Assembly: GCA_003241895.1 (NCBI GenBank)
Contig: QBLY01000011.1
Span: 543-58,702 of the forward strand
Source: Lysobacteraceae bacterium
Lineage (GTDB): Bacteria; Pseudomonadota; Gammaproteobacteria; Xanthomonadales; Xanthomonadaceae
Direction: 5' to 3'
DNA length: 58,160 nt
Numbering within the stretch: position 1 is the first letter of the stretch; the number at the start of each line of letters is the position of its first letter. The notes under the pieces were generated by a model that searched no databases, had not been told where the DNA came from, and saw only the letters and a list, made by a program, of their open reading frames with translations. Position numbers and translations under genes: made by a program. This document shows, piece by piece, positions 1 to 8,614 of the stretch.

Positions 1-262
1 GCGGCATCGCGCTGCCCATCACCGGCTGCGGCGCGGCCGGCTGCTGGTAGTGCTGGTAGGCCGCCACGGCGATGCCCAGCAGGCCCAGCCCCAGCTTGGC
101 CTTGGTGCCACCCGACAGGCCGCCCATCAGGCTGCCGCCGCCACCTCCGCCCAGCAGGCCACCGAGGCCACCGCTGCGCTTGTGCTTGCGTTTGCCGCCG
201 CCCAGGCGGCCCGACATGGCGTCGCCCATCAGCTGGCCCAGCAGTTGCTCGGGGTTGAACAT
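1..262 (-). CDS. DUF533/TerB-like membrane protein, N-terminal part (runs off the left edge)
   Basis: Only the first 87 codons are present. The start is the ATG at 262, preceded by GGAG about six bases upstream. The peptide opens MFNPEQLLGQLMGDAMSG, followed by a basic patch (KRKHKR), a long glycine-rich stretch and a hydrophobic segment (KLGLGLLGIAVAAYQHY). A glycine-rich N-terminus followed by one hydrophobic segment is typical of DUF533/YebE-type inner-membrane proteins, whose C-terminal half folds like TerB. That half lies outside the window, so the family call is an inference. The gene diverges from dgkA; the roughly 140 bases between them must carry both promoters. Confidence 0.5.
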   Translation of the reverse strand, partial: MFNPEQLLGQLMGDAMSGRLGGGKRKHKRSGGLGGLLGGGGGGSLMGGLSGGTKAKLGLGLLGIAVAAYQHYQQPAAPQPVMGSAMP

Positions 263-403
263 CGACAGCTCCGGTGAGGGGATGAATTCAAGATGGTGGG
301 GTGCGTTCCGGCCCGGCACAAGGGTGACCTGCCCTGTGTCAGGGGACGGGCGCGGCTTGTGGCAAAATACAGCGCTCATCCCGACGACACCCCTGACCCA
401 CCC

Positions 404-790
404 ATGGCCGACAGCACCGGTACCCATTCGCCGCGCAGCCCTTTCCGGGTCTGGAAGGCGTTCACGTGGTCCATGAAAGGTTTGCGCACCACCTGGGACC
501 TGGAGTCGTCGTTCCGGCTGGAGGTTTATCTCTTCCTGGTGCTGGCGCCGCTGGCGTACTGGCTGGGGTCGAACGGCGTCGAACGCGCGATCCTCATCGG
601 GCCGCTGGTGCTGGTGCTGGTGGTGGAAGTGCTCAACTCCGCGGTCGAGGCCGTCGTGGATCGCTGGGGCGCCGAACACAACGAGCTGGCAGGTCGCGCC
701 AAGGACATGGGCTCGGCCGCCGTGTTCCTGTCGGACATGAACGTATTGATCTGCTGGGGCCTCATCCTGCTGCCCCGCATGCTGGCCTGA
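404..790 (+). CDS. dgkA: Diacylglycerol kinase DgkA
   Basis: This inner-membrane enzyme phosphorylates diacylglycerol to phosphatidic acid, recycling the lipid by-product of periplasmic glucan or LPS modification. The 128-residue product is close to the 122 residues of the E. coli enzyme. The family signature is clear: EVLNSAVEAVVDR, then E.NELAGRAKDMGSAAV, which carries the catalytic Glu and Asn of the trimeric kinase. Three hydrophobic segments follow an amphipathic N-terminus. The reading frame is open further upstream, but the ATG at 404 gives the family length, and the upstream residues do not look like protein. It is followed nine bases later by a TerC-family gene, so the two are probably co-transcribed. 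Confidence 0.93.
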   Translation: MADSTGTHSPRSPFRVWKAFTWSMKGLRTTWDLESSFRLEVYLFLVLAPLAYWLGSNGVERAILIGPLVLVLVVEVLNSAVEAVVDRWGAEHNELAGRAKDMGSAAVFLSDMNVLICWGLILLPRMLA

Positions 791-799
791 GGCGCAACG

Positions 800-1522
800 A
801 TGGAATGGTTGTTCAGCACTGAACTCTGGATCGCGCTGCTGACCCTGGCCACGCTCGAGATCGTGCTGGGCATCGACAACCTGGTTTTCATCTCCATCGC
901 GGTCAGCAAGCTGCCGCCGGAACAGCGACCGCGCGCGCGAAAATTCGGCCTCGCGCTGGCCTGCGTCACCCGCATCATGCTGCTGCTCTCGCTGGCCTTC
1001 CTGGCCAGCATGCAGACCAACCTCTTCAGCCTGTTCGGCGAGGACTTCTCGGTGCGCGACCTGGTGCTGATCGCCGGCGGGCTGTTCCTGCTGGTGAAGG
1101 GCACGATGGAAATCCACGACTCGGTCGAGGGACGCGGTGAAGAAGAGGACATCGCCACCAAGCCGTCGGCGGTATTCGGCTACGTGATCGCCCAGATCGC
1201 CATCATCGACATCGTGTTCTCGCTCGACTCGGTGATCACCGCGGTGGGCATGGTCGACAACAAATGGGTGATGGTGGCGGCGATCCTGATTGCCGTGGCG
1301 GTGATGATCTTCGCGGCCAATCCGATTGGTGATTTCATCGACAAGCACCCCACCGTGAAGATGCTGGCGCTGACCTTCATCATCCTGGTCGGCGTGGCCC
1401 TGATCGCGGACGGCTTCAACTACCACATCGACCGCAAGTTCCTGTACTTCGCCATGGCGTTCTCGGCCGGCGTCGAGACGCTGAACATCCTGTCGCGGCG
1501 AAAGCCCCGACGGCCCAACTGA
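800..1522 (+). CDS. TerC-family integral membrane protein
   Basis: This 240-residue polytopic membrane protein has the two TerC hallmarks: LEIVLGIDNLVFI near residues 20-32 and FSLDSVITAVGM in the second half. Their buried acidic residues are thought to bind metal. Family members (Alx, YoaE, YgdQ types) are implicated in manganese export or in loading metal onto secreted enzymes; the exact substrate cannot be read from sequence. It is the short form without CBS or CorC domains. The start codon has GAGG seven bases upstream. It begins nine bases after dgkA ends, so there is no room for the yybP-ykoY manganese riboswitch that precedes some TerC genes. Confidence 0.88.
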   Translation: MEWLFSTELWIALLTLATLEIVLGIDNLVFISIAVSKLPPEQRPRARKFGLALACVTRIMLLLSLAFLASMQTNLFSLFGEDFSVRDLVLIAGGLFLLVKGTMEIHDSVEGRGEEEDIATKPSAVFGYVIAQIAIIDIVFSLDSVITAVGMVDNKWVMVAAILIAVAVMIFAANPIGDFIDKHPTVKMLALTFIILVGVALIADGFNYHIDRKFLYFAMAFSAGVETLNILSRRKPRRPN

Positions 1523-1570
1523 TCGGGCCATCCCTGCGATACTGGCGGCCGTTTCCCGCCGGCGGTTGCC

Positions 1571-2773
1571 ATGTCCAATAGTCCCGACTACCCCGCACTG
1601 GTGCTGCGCCGCGGTGAGGAAAGGCGCCTGCGCGCCGGCCACCTGTGGGTGTTCAGCAACGAGGTGGACGTCGCCCGCACGCCGCTTACGGGCTTCCAGC
1701 CCGGCGATCCGGTGACGATCCTGGAGGCCGGCGGCAAGCCGGTGGGCACCGGCTACGTCAATCCCTCCACGCTGATCGCCGCGCGCCTGGTGGATCGCGC
1801 CGGCCACGCGCTGGACCGATCGCTGGTGGTGCACCGGCTCAAGGTGGCGCTGTCGCTGCGCGAGCGGCTGTTCGCCGAGCCCTACTACCGGCTGGTGTTC
1901 GGCGAAAGCGATGGCTTGCCGGGCCTGACCGTGGAGCGCTTCGGCGACGTGGTGGTGGCCCAGGCCACCACCGCCGGCATGGACCGACTGCGCGACGAGG
2001 TGACCGAGGCCATCGTGAAGGTGCTGGCGCCGTCGGCCCTGCTGTGGAAGAACGACAGCGGCGCGCGCGCCATCGAGGGCCTGGCCGATTCGGTGGAGGT
2101 GGTGCACGGCACCCTGGACGGCCCGGCGATTGCCCGCGAGGGCGGCGTGGACTTCCTGTGCGACCTGCGCGAGGGCCAGAAGACCGGCTGGTTCTACGAC
2201 CAGCGTGGTAACCGCGACCGCTTGGCGCCCTACGCCCGGGGTGCCAAGGTGCTCGACGTGTTCAGCTACCTGGGCGGCTGGGGCCTGCGCGCCGCGGCCT
2301 TCGGCGCAAGCGCGGTGGAATGCGTGGACGCCTCGGCGCGCGCGGTCGCCGGCATCAACGCCAATATTGATCGCAACGGCATGCGCGACCGGGTGCAGGC
2401 GCACGCGGCCGACGCCTTCGAGTTCCTCAAGGCGGCCCGGGCCGAGCGGCGCAAGTGGGACGTGGTGATCCTGGATCCGCCGGCCTTCGTGAAGCGCAAG
2501 AAGGACTTCAAGGAAGGCTCGCTGGCCTATCGGCGCCTGAACGAGCTGGGCATGCAGGTGCTCGAGCGCGACGGCATCCTGATTACCTGTTCGTGCAGCC
2601 ATCACATGCCGCGTGAGGCGCTGATAGACGGCCTGCAGGCCGGTGCCCGCCACCTGGACCGCCAGGTGCAGCTGCTGGAGCCGCTGTCGCAGGCGGCCGA
2701 CCACCCGGTGCATCCGGCCATCCCTGAAACCGACTATCTCAAGGGCGTGATCGCCCGCGTCATCCCCGCTTGA
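1571..2773 (+). CDS. rlmI: 23S rRNA m5C1962 methyltransferase RlmI-type
   Basis: The 400-residue class I SAM-dependent methyltransferase has the RlmI layout. An N-terminal PUA domain (about residues 8-80) is followed by a linker domain and a Rossmann methyltransferase domain. The SAM-binding strand and loop read [12 protein letters not shown] near residue 227, DPPAF lies near 301, and the TCSCS segment near 339 holds the cysteine expected in RNA m5C methyltransferases. In E. coli the enzyme methylates C1962 of 23S rRNA. The length agrees with the family (396 in E. coli). It stands alone between the TerC gene and lgt on the same strand. Confidence 0.88.
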   Translation: MSNSPDYPALVLRRGEERRLRAGHLWVFSNEVDVARTPLTGFQPGDPVTILEAGGKPVGTGYVNPSTLIAARLVDRAGHALDRSLVVHRLKVALSLRERLFAEPYYRLVFGESDGLPGLTVERFGDVVVAQATTAGMDRLRDEVTEAIVKVLAPSALLWKNDSGARAIEGLADSVEVVHGTLDGPAIAREGGVDFLCDLREGQKTGWFYDQRGNRDRLAPYARGAKVLDVFSYLGGWGLRAAAFGASAVECVDASARAVAGINANIDRNGMRDRVQAHAADAFEFLKAARAERRKWDVVILDPPAFVKRKKDFKEGSLAYRRLNELGMQVLERDGILITCSCSHHMPREALIDGLQAGARHLDRQVQLLEPLSQAADHPVHPAIPETDYLKGVIARVIPA

Positions 2774-2867
2774 GGCCAGGCATGCTCGCGGCGCTTGGGA
2801 CTGTCGCCCGCGTGGGGCAAAATGGCCGGGCAGACCGCGCCCCGGCGCGTCGCCCGCCGGAGCCCGC

Positions 2868-3755
2868 ATGACCCTGCTGCACGACATCGACCCGATCGCC
2901 CTGCCGCTGCCGTTCTGGCCGCACGGCATCCACTGGTACGGCGTGATGTACCTGCTGGCCTTCGGCGCGGCCTGGTTCATCGGCCGCCAGCGCGTGCGCG
3001 CCGGCCGGCTGCCCGGCGTGGACGAGAACGGGTTCGGCGACCTGTTGTTCTACGGCATGCTGGGCGTGGTGCTGGGCGGTCGCATCGGCTACGTCCTTTT
3101 CTACGGTTTTGATTCCTTCCTGGCCAATCCGCTGGTGCTGCTCAAGATCAACGAGGGCGGCATGAGTTTCCATGGCGGCCTGATCGGCGTGATGATCGCC
3201 GCGGCGTGGTGGACGCGCCGGCACAAGCTGCACTATTTCGACGTGATGGACTTCGTGGCGCCGATCATCCCCTCGGGCCTGGGGTTCGGCCGGCTGGGCA
3301 ACTACATCGGCGGCGAGCTGTGGGGCAAGCCCACCGGCGGCAGCTGGGGCGTGGTGTTCCCCGACAGCCTGCCCGCTGAATATGCGCGCCTGCCGATGGA
3401 CCAGCTGCGGGCGCTGCACGAGACCGGCGCGCTGGACCGCTTCGCGCGGCATCCCTCGCAGCTCTACCAGATGCTGCTCGAGGGCGTGGTCATGATGGCG
3501 GTGCTGCTGCTGTATTCACGCAAACCGCGTCCGCGCTATGCCGTGTCCGGGCTGTTCGCGCTGCTGTACGGCGGCTTCCGCTTCCTGGTGGAGTTCGTGC
3601 GCGAGCCCGACGCCCACATCGGCTACCTGGCCTTCGGCTGGCTGACCATGGGCCAGGTGCTGTCGCTGCCGCTGGTGGCCTTGGGACTGTTCCTGCTTTG
3701 GCTGTCGCGGCGTGCGCCGACGCTGCAGCCGGTGGTGGCCACGGACGCCGGCTGA
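2868..3755 (+). CDS. lgt: Prolipoprotein diacylglyceryl transferase
   Basis: Lgt transfers diacylglycerol from phosphatidylglycerol to the lipobox cysteine of prolipoproteins, the first step of lipoprotein maturation in the inner membrane. The 295-residue product has seven hydrophobic segments, the essential His in FHGGLIG (about residue 102), and the Lgt signature [13 protein letters not shown] (about 141-153). The usual FIN of that signature reads YIG here, a mild variation. This window encodes clear lipoproteins (two M13 peptidases) that would be substrates. The stop codon overlaps the thyA start by one base (TGATG), so translational coupling is likely. Confidence 0.95.
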   Translation: MTLLHDIDPIALPLPFWPHGIHWYGVMYLLAFGAAWFIGRQRVRAGRLPGVDENGFGDLLFYGMLGVVLGGRIGYVLFYGFDSFLANPLVLLKINEGGMSFHGGLIGVMIAAAWWTRRHKLHYFDVMDFVAPIIPSGLGFGRLGNYIGGELWGKPTGGSWGVVFPDSLPAEYARLPMDQLRALHETGALDRFARHPSQLYQMLLEGVVMMAVLLLYSRKPRPRYAVSGLFALLYGGFRFLVEFVREPDAHIGYLAFGWLTMGQVLSLPLVALGLFLLWLSRRAPTLQPVVATDAG

Positions 3756-4549
3756 TGCAGAACTACCTCGACCTTCTGCGCCATGTATTGGAAGACGGCA
3801 CCGGGAAGGCCGACCGCACCGGCACCGGCACCCGTTCGGTGTTCGGCTGGCAGCTGCGCTACAGGCTTGACGACGGCTTCCCGCTGGTCACCACCAAGAA
3901 GCTGCACCTGCGTTCGATCGTGCACGAGCTGCTGTGGTTCATCCGCGGCGAAACCAACATCGCCTACCTCAAAGAGAACAAAGTCAGCATCTGGGACGAA
4001 TGGGCGGACGACAAGGGCGACCTCGGGCCGGTCTATGGCAAGCAGTGGCGCCGCTGGAGCGGCCCCGACGGCCAGGAGATCGACCAGCTGCGCTGGGTGG
4101 TGGAGGAAATCGCCCGCAATCCCGATTCGCGGCGCTTGATCGTCAGCGCCTGGAACGTGGCCGACCTGCCGAAGATGGCGCTTATGCCCTGCCACACGAT
4201 GTTCCAGTTCTACGTGGCCAACGGTCGCCTGAGCTGCCAGCTTTACCAGCGCTCGGCCGACATCTTCCTGGGCGTGCCGTTCAATATCGCCAGCTATGCG
4301 CTGCTTACCCACATGGTGGCGCGCCACTGCGGCCTGCAGGTGGGCGATTTCGTGCACGTGCTGGGCGATGCCCACCTTTACAGCAACCACTTCGAGCAGG
4401 CGCGCGAACAGCTGTCGCGGCAGCCGCGCGCGCTGCCCACGCTGGCGTTGGCGCCCGAGGCACGCGACCTGTTCACGATGCGCTACGAGGACATCACCAT
4501 CACCGGCTACGACCCGCACCCGGCCATCAAGGCCCCGGTGGCGGTATGA
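3755..4549 (+). CDS. thyA: Thymidylate synthase
   Basis: ThyA methylates dUMP to dTMP, using methylene-tetrahydrofolate as both carbon and electron donor and releasing dihydrofolate. With the start at 3755 the product is 264 residues, exactly the length of E. coli ThyA, and it aligns along its whole length. The catalytic cysteine is in [11 protein letters not shown] (residue 146). The phosphate-binding arginine region DRTGTGT, the folate/dUMP segment [17 protein letters not shown] and the C-terminal [14 protein letters not shown] are all intact. It overlaps lgt by one base upstream and folA by four bases (ATGA) downstream. The product of ThyA, dihydrofolate, is the substrate of FolA. Confidence 0.98.
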   Translation: MQNYLDLLRHVLEDGTGKADRTGTGTRSVFGWQLRYRLDDGFPLVTTKKLHLRSIVHELLWFIRGETNIAYLKENKVSIWDEWADDKGDLGPVYGKQWRRWSGPDGQEIDQLRWVVEEIARNPDSRRLIVSAWNVADLPKMALMPCHTMFQFYVANGRLSCQLYQRSADIFLGVPFNIASYALLTHMVARHCGLQVGDFVHVLGDAHLYSNHFEQAREQLSRQPRALPTLALAPEARDLFTMRYEDITITGYDPHPAIKAPVAV

Positions 4550-5046
4550 GCCTGGTGCTGGTGGCGGCGCTGGACCGCGCAGGGGCGATCGGCCGCGGCA
4601 ATCAACTGCCCTGGCGGCTGCCCGACGACCTCAAGCGCTTCAAGGCGCTGACGCTGGGGCATCCGCTGCTGATGGGCCGCAAGACCGCGCAGTCGCTGGG
4701 TCGGGCGCTGCCGGGACGCGCCAACCTGGTGCTGACGCGCTCGGGGCGGGTGCCGTTCGAAGGCATGCAGGCGGTGGCGTCGCTGGACGAGGCCATCGCC
4801 CTGGCCGCGGACCAGCCGCTGATGGTGATCGGCGGTGGCGAGATCTATACGCTGGCGCTGCCGCATGCCGAGCGAATGCACCTCACCCACGTGGACACCG
4901 AAGTGGCGGACGCGGATACGTTTTTCCCGCGCTTCGATGCCAGCCGATGGACGGTGGAGCAGCGCCGGGCGCACGCGGCCGACGACCGGCACGCCTGCGG
5001 CTTCGAGTTCGTGGACTACCGGCGGGCGGCGCAGGCCGCCCGCTGA
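4546..5046 (+). CDS. folA: Dihydrofolate reductase
   Basis: FolA reduces dihydrofolate to tetrahydrofolate with NADPH, completing the cycle opened by ThyA. The 166-residue product has the DHFR landmarks: [20 protein letters not shown] with the active-site acidic residue, [11 protein letters not shown], and the NADPH loop VIGGGEIY near residues 99-106. The ATG at 4546 overlaps the thyA stop as ATGA. The frame is open far upstream, but that part is a shadow of thyA. The gene ends three bases before a convergent minus-strand gene. Confidence 0.96.
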   Translation: MSLVLVAALDRAGAIGRGNQLPWRLPDDLKRFKALTLGHPLLMGRKTAQSLGRALPGRANLVLTRSGRVPFEGMQAVASLDEAIALAADQPLMVIGGGEIYTLALPHAERMHLTHVDTEVADADTFFPRFDASRWTVEQRRAHAADDRHACGFEFVDYRRAAQAAR

Positions 5047-5049
5047 GCC

Positions 5050-5514
5050 TCAGGGCAGGACGGCCGCCGCTTCATAGCGGGCCAGCGCCGCCAGCTTCAA
5101 TTCCAGGCCCAGGTACTTGAGCGCCTTGGCCGGCGGAATGGCGCGGCTCATGCGGCCGTGGGTCCGTTCAAACAGGCGGGCTTCCTCGGCGGTGATCGCC
5201 AGCGCATCGTCGGCCAGGTCGTCGGCGTCGTCCTCGTCCATGGATTCGGTGGCGGCTGCCAGGGCGGCGAAGTTCTCGCGACGGCGGGCGGCCAGTTCGG
5301 CCAGGCCCGCCTGGAGCTCGTCGTAAACGGGCCAGAAACCGGCCTCTTGCGCCGGGTTCAGGTTCATTTGGCGGGCGATGAAGATCTGTTTGCCCGGGGC
5401 CAGGGCAGCGCGAAGCTCGTTCATGCGGGCCTGTCCGCCGTCACCGCCGGCCTGGGCCAGGGCGGGGCCGGTCAGCCCCAGGGACAGCAGCAGCGCGATC
5501 ATCAGTCGAAACAT
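5050..5514 (-). CDS. Small periplasmic helical protein of unknown function
   Basis: This 154-residue protein has a clear Sec signal peptide (MFRLMIALLLSLGLTGPALA, cleavage near AQA). The mature part is mainly helical and charged. It contains MNLNPAQEAGFWPVYDELQ, then an acidic run (EDDADDLADDAL), and ends ALKYLGLELKLAALARYE. The L-x-P-x-Q-x-x-x-F-W-P-x-Y pattern recalls small LTxxQ-like periplasmic proteins common in proteobacteria, but no function can be given. The start is well supported by AAGGAGG about eight bases upstream. That Shine-Dalgarno could pair with an upstream CCTCCT (separate entry). It follows apaH by 76 bases on the same strand. Confidence 0.65.
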   Translation of the reverse strand: MFRLMIALLLSLGLTGPALAQAGGDGGQARMNELRAALAPGKQIFIARQMNLNPAQEAGFWPVYDELQAGLAELAARRRENFAALAAATESMDEDDADDLADDALAITAEEARLFERTHGRMSRAIPPAKALKYLGLELKLAALARYEAAAVLP

Positions 5515-5522
5515 GGGGTCAG

Positions 5523-5541
5523 CCTCCTTGAAGTCAGGAGG
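5523..5541 (-). promoter_or_regulatory. Possible hairpin sequestering the ribosome-binding site of the 154-residue protein gene
   Basis: Read on the minus strand, CCTCCT is followed after seven bases (GACTTCA) by AGGAGG, the Shine-Dalgarno of the downstream gene. The six-base arms are perfectly complementary and would hide the whole ribosome-binding site. The pairing is seen in the sequence. A regulatory role (thermosensor, protein- or RNA-opened hairpin) is only an inference. Confidence 0.35.
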
Positions 5542-5590
5542 TCGAGGATACCCCTCCCGGACCGAGGGTCGGCACTAAACCCGCCGCCGC

Positions 5591-6436
5591 TCAGTCGTCG
5601 CCGCGCGGCGCCTGGTCCGGTGGATCGCGGCCGTCGACCTGGTGCAGGCGCAGCTCCGGCCCCAGCTGCATCGCTGTGAGCTTGCCGCCCCAGACCGCCC
5701 CGGTGTCGATGCCGTACACGCCCAGGCCCATGAACAGGCCCAGCGTGGACCAGTGCCCGAACACCACCGGCAGCTCCCGCGGCGCGTGGCCGGGAACCTC
5801 GAACCACGGGTACATGCCCGGCTTCTGGGTGCCCGGGCGGCCCTTGGCCTCGAAGCCGATGCGGCCTGCGGGCGTGCAGTAGCGCATCCGGGTGAAGACA
5901 TTGATGATGGCGCGGTGCCGGTCGACGCCGTTGAGCTTGGGCGACCAGGCGGGCTTGTCGCCGTACATGTTCTTGGCGAGCTTGAAGAAACCATCGCCCT
6001 GCAGCTTTTCCTCGACCTCGCGGGCGCGGGCCTCGGCCAGGGTCAGGGTCCACTTGGGTGCCAGGCCCGCGTGCACCATCGCGAAGCCGAGCGTGCGGTC
6101 GACGTGGAAGAGCTTCTGCCGGCGCAGCCAGCTGACCAGGATCTGGCCGTCTTCGGCGAACAGCACGCGCTGCAGGTCGGCGTTGACCTTGCGCTGGTCG
6201 GCCTCGCGCCGGGTCGAGATGGCCAACAGCGACAGGTCGTGGTTGCCCAGCACGACGGTGCTGTGGATGGCCAGCGAGTGGATCAGCCGCAGCGTTTCCA
6301 GCGACTGCCCGCCGCGATTCACCAGGTCGCCGCAGAACCACAGCCGGTCGGCCGCAGGGTCGAAGCGGATCTTTTCCAGCAGCCGCTGCAGCGGGTCGTA
6401 GCAGCCCTGGACGTCGCCGATCGCGTACGTGGCCAC
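5591..6436 (-). CDS. apaH: Diadenosine tetraphosphatase ApaH
   Basis: ApaH hydrolyses Ap4A symmetrically to two ADP and also removes Np4A caps from RNA. The 281-residue product has the metallophosphoesterase motifs in order: GDVQGCYD (residues 7-14), GDLVNRG (about 36-42) and GNHD (about 64-67), which bind the two metals. The length matches the E. coli enzyme (280). Translation starts at GTG 6436, one base after the apaG stop (TGACGTG). It is the last clearly conserved member of lptD-surA-pdxA-ksgA-apaG-apaH, the same order as in E. coli. Confidence 0.96.
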   Translation of the reverse strand: MATYAIGDVQGCYDPLQRLLEKIRFDPAADRLWFCGDLVNRGGQSLETLRLIHSLAIHSTVVLGNHDLSLLAISTRREADQRKVNADLQRVLFAEDGQILVSWLRRQKLFHVDRTLGFAMVHAGLAPKWTLTLAEARAREVEEKLQGDGFFKLAKNMYGDKPAWSPKLNGVDRHRAIINVFTRMRYCTPAGRIGFEAKGRPGTQKPGMYPWFEVPGHAPRELPVVFGHWSTLGLFMGLGVYGIDTGAVWGGKLTAMQLGPELRLHQVDGRDPPDQAPRGDD

Positions 6437-6437
6437 G

Positions 6438-6827
6438 TCAGTGCAGGGTCCGCGGGATGGAAAGGGTGAACGGGTCGATCACCGCGTCGAAGGTGGTGCC
6501 GTCTACGGCCAGCATGTGGTAGCTGCCGCGCATGGTGCCCAGCGCGGTTTCCAGCACGGTGCCCGAGGTGTATTCGAAATGCTGGCCGGGCTGCAGCCAG
6601 GGCTGTTCGCCGACCACGCCGTCGCCGCGCACTTCCTGCACCTTGCCGTTGGCGTCGGTGATCACCCAGTGGCGGCTGACCAACTGCGCGGCTACTTCGC
6701 CCAGGTTGTGGATGCGGATGGTGTAGGCGAACACGTAGCGGTCGTCCCCGGGGATCGACTGGTCCTCGAGGTAGCGCGTGGTGACGATCACCTGGATGGC
6801 GTGCAGCGGCGTTTCCATGACGGACAT
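6438..6827 (-). CDS. apaG: ApaG (fibronectin-III-like CO2+/Mg2+ efflux-associated protein)
   Basis: ApaG is a single-domain, all-beta protein of unclear biochemical role, historically linked to Mg2+/Co2+ efflux and cotranscribed with ksgA and apaH. The 129-residue product carries the conserved RYVFAYTIRIHNLG, SRHWVITDANGK, GVVGEQPWLQPG and YTSGTVLETALGTMRG segments and ends SIPRTLH as expected. The chosen ATG at 6827 lies one base after the ksgA stop. A second in-frame ATG at 6818 would give 126 residues, nearer the E. coli length of 125. Neither has a good Shine-Dalgarno, which fits reinitiation after ksgA. Confidence 0.94.
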   Translation of the reverse strand: MSVMETPLHAIQVIVTTRYLEDQSIPGDDRYVFAYTIRIHNLGEVAAQLVSRHWVITDANGKVQEVRGDGVVGEQPWLQPGQHFEYTSGTVLETALGTMRGSYHMLAVDGTTFDAVIDPFTLSIPRTLH

Positions 6828-6828
6828 T

Positions 6829-7641
6829 CTACGCGGACGCGCCGCCCACGCGCAGTGAACCCAGGTGCGCGGCCAGCTGCACGAACTCCGACACCTGCAG
6901 CTGCTCGGCGCGCGCGTCGGGGCGAAGGCCGGCGGCCTCGATGTCGGCGCCGCTGCACGTGAGCTGCAGCGCGTTGCGCAGGGTCTTGCGGCGCTGGCCA
7001 AAGGCTTCGCGCACCACGCGTTCGAACAGCACGCGGTCGGCGATGCCGATCTGGTCGGCCGGCTTGGGCACCAGCCGCACCACCGAGGAGTCCACCTTCG
7101 GCGGCGGCCGGAACGCGGCCGGCGGCACGTCGAACAGCGAAGTGACGGTGCAATAGGCCTGCAGCATCACGCTCAGGCGGCCGTACACCTTGCTGCCCGG
7201 CTCGGACGCCATGCGGTCCACCACCTCCTTCTGCAGCATGAAATGCATGTCGAGCACCGCATCGGCGTGGTCCAGTGCATGGAACAGGATGGGCGAGGAG
7301 ATGTTGTAGGGCAGGTTGCCCACCAGCCGCAGCGGGCCCTCGTCGCCGGCCAGCTTGCTGAAATCCACCTGCAGCACGTCCTTGTGGATGATGGTCAGCT
7401 GGCCGATGCCTTCGGACGCTTCCATCAGTGGCGTGATCAGGTCGCGGTCGAACTCGATCACCGTCAGCTCGCCGTGCCTGCGCAGGAAGGGGAAGGTGAT
7501 GGCGCCCTGGCCGGGGCCGATTTCCACCAGCCGGTCGCCCGGCTTGGGGTTCACCGCCCGCACTATCTGGTCGATGACGTTGCGGTCGGTGAGGAAGTGC
7601 TGGCCGAGGTTCTTCTTCGGCGGCGCCTTGAAGCTGCTCAT
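6829..7641 (-). CDS. rsmA: 16S rRNA dimethyladenosine transferase KsgA/RsmA
   Basis: KsgA dimethylates A1518 and A1519 in helix 45 of 16S rRNA and acts as a late 30S assembly checkpoint. The 270-residue product starts with the typical KKNLGQHFLTD. It has the SAM loop EIGPGQG at residues 40-46, the acidic ribose-binding strand VIEFDRDL, and the catalytic NLPYNIS motif near residue 115. The ATG at 7641 has AGGA upstream, and its first bases overlap the pdxA stop (ATGA). E. coli KsgA is 273 residues. The frame extends much further upstream, but that part shadows pdxA. Confidence 0.97.
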   Translation of the reverse strand: MSSFKAPPKKNLGQHFLTDRNVIDQIVRAVNPKPGDRLVEIGPGQGAITFPFLRRHGELTVIEFDRDLITPLMEASEGIGQLTIIHKDVLQVDFSKLAGDEGPLRLVGNLPYNISSPILFHALDHADAVLDMHFMLQKEVVDRMASEPGSKVYGRLSVMLQAYCTVTSLFDVPPAAFRPPPKVDSSVVRLVPKPADQIGIADRVLFERVVREAFGQRRKTLRNALQLTCSGADIEAAGLRPDARAEQLQVSEFVQLAAHLGSLRVGGASA

Positions 7642-8609
7642 GGGGATTTCCTGCGTGCGCCGAGTTGGGCGCACAGGTCGGCGGCGGCGAAAAGGCTGGA
7701 CGGATCGGCCAGGCCCCGACCCGCCAGATCCAGCGCGGTGCCGTGGTCCACGGCCACGCGCGGGTAGGGCAAGCCCAGCGTGATGTTCACTGCGTTCTCG
7801 AAGCCGGCGTGCTTGAGCACGGGCAGGCCCTGGTCGTGGTACATGGCCAGCACCGCATCGAAGCCGGCGAGCTTTTGCGGCAGGAAGGCGGTGTCGGCGG
7901 GCAGCGGGCCGATGAGGTCCATGCCCTGCGCCGCAAGCGCCCGCATGACCGGGATCAGGGTGTCGATTTCTTCGTGGCCCAGGTGGCCGTCTTCGCCGGC
8001 ATGCGGGTTCAGGCCCAGCACGGCGATGCGCGGCGCGGCCAGGCCGAAGTCGCGCACCAGCGCGGCGTGCAGCACCTGCAGCGTGAGCGTCAGCCCGGCC
8101 GCGGTGATGGCGTCGGCGACCGCGCGCAGCGGCAGGTGGGTCGTGGCCAGGGCAACGCGCAGGGTCGGGTTGGCCAGCATCATCACCACGGCGGTGCCGG
8201 CCTGCGCGGCCAGCAGTTCGGTGGTGCCGGTGTAGGGGATGCCGCCGTCGTTGATCGAGGCCTTGTGCACCGGCCCGGTGACCAGGCCCTGGCACTCGCC
8301 CGACAGACAGGCGGCGCCGCCTTCGTGCAATGCCTGGACCACGGCGGCGGCGTTGTCCGGATCGGCATGTCCGAAGCGGGTAGGGCGGGCCTGGGGCACG
8401 GGGTGCAGCGCCAGTTCACCGGGGCCGCAGGTCTGGCCCGGGTCGCGCAGCCGCAGCGTCATGCCGATGGCGTCGGCGGCGGCCCGAAGGGCGTCCGGGT
8501 CGGCGTAGGCCACCAGGTCTGCGGCGCAGCCGCGGTGCGCCAGCCGCACGCACAGCTCGGGACCGATGCCGGCCGGCTCGCCAGGAACCAGGGCCAGCCG
8601 GGGACGCAT
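7638..8609 (-). CDS. pdxA: 4-hydroxythreonine-4-phosphate dehydrogenase
   Basis: PdxA oxidises 4-phosphohydroxy-L-threonine in the DXP-dependent pathway to pyridoxal phosphate. The 323-residue protein starts with the family hallmark PRLALVPGEPAGIGPEL. It contains the metal-binding TGPVHKASIND, GHLGHEEIDTLIP and YHDQGLPVLK segments with the expected histidines. It lies between surA (five bases upstream) and ksgA (four-base overlap), the order known from E. coli. The PLP made here would be needed by, among others, the class III aminotransferase further right, though the two genes are not linked in an operon. Confidence 0.94.
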   Translation of the reverse strand: MRPRLALVPGEPAGIGPELCVRLAHRGCAADLVAYADPDALRAAADAIGMTLRLRDPGQTCGPGELALHPVPQARPTRFGHADPDNAAAVVQALHEGGAACLSGECQGLVTGPVHKASINDGGIPYTGTTELLAAQAGTAVVMMLANPTLRVALATTHLPLRAVADAITAAGLTLTLQVLHAALVRDFGLAAPRIAVLGLNPHAGEDGHLGHEEIDTLIPVMRALAAQGMDLIGPLPADTAFLPQKLAGFDAVLAMYHDQGLPVLKHAGFENAVNITLGLPYPRVAVDHGTALDLAGRGLADPSSLFAAADLCAQLGARRKSP

Positions 8610-8614
8610 CGGGA

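Noticed and set aside
791-799. A yybP-ykoY manganese riboswitch before the TerC-family gene
   Set aside because: Only nine bases separate dgkA from the TerC gene, so no riboswitch can fit.
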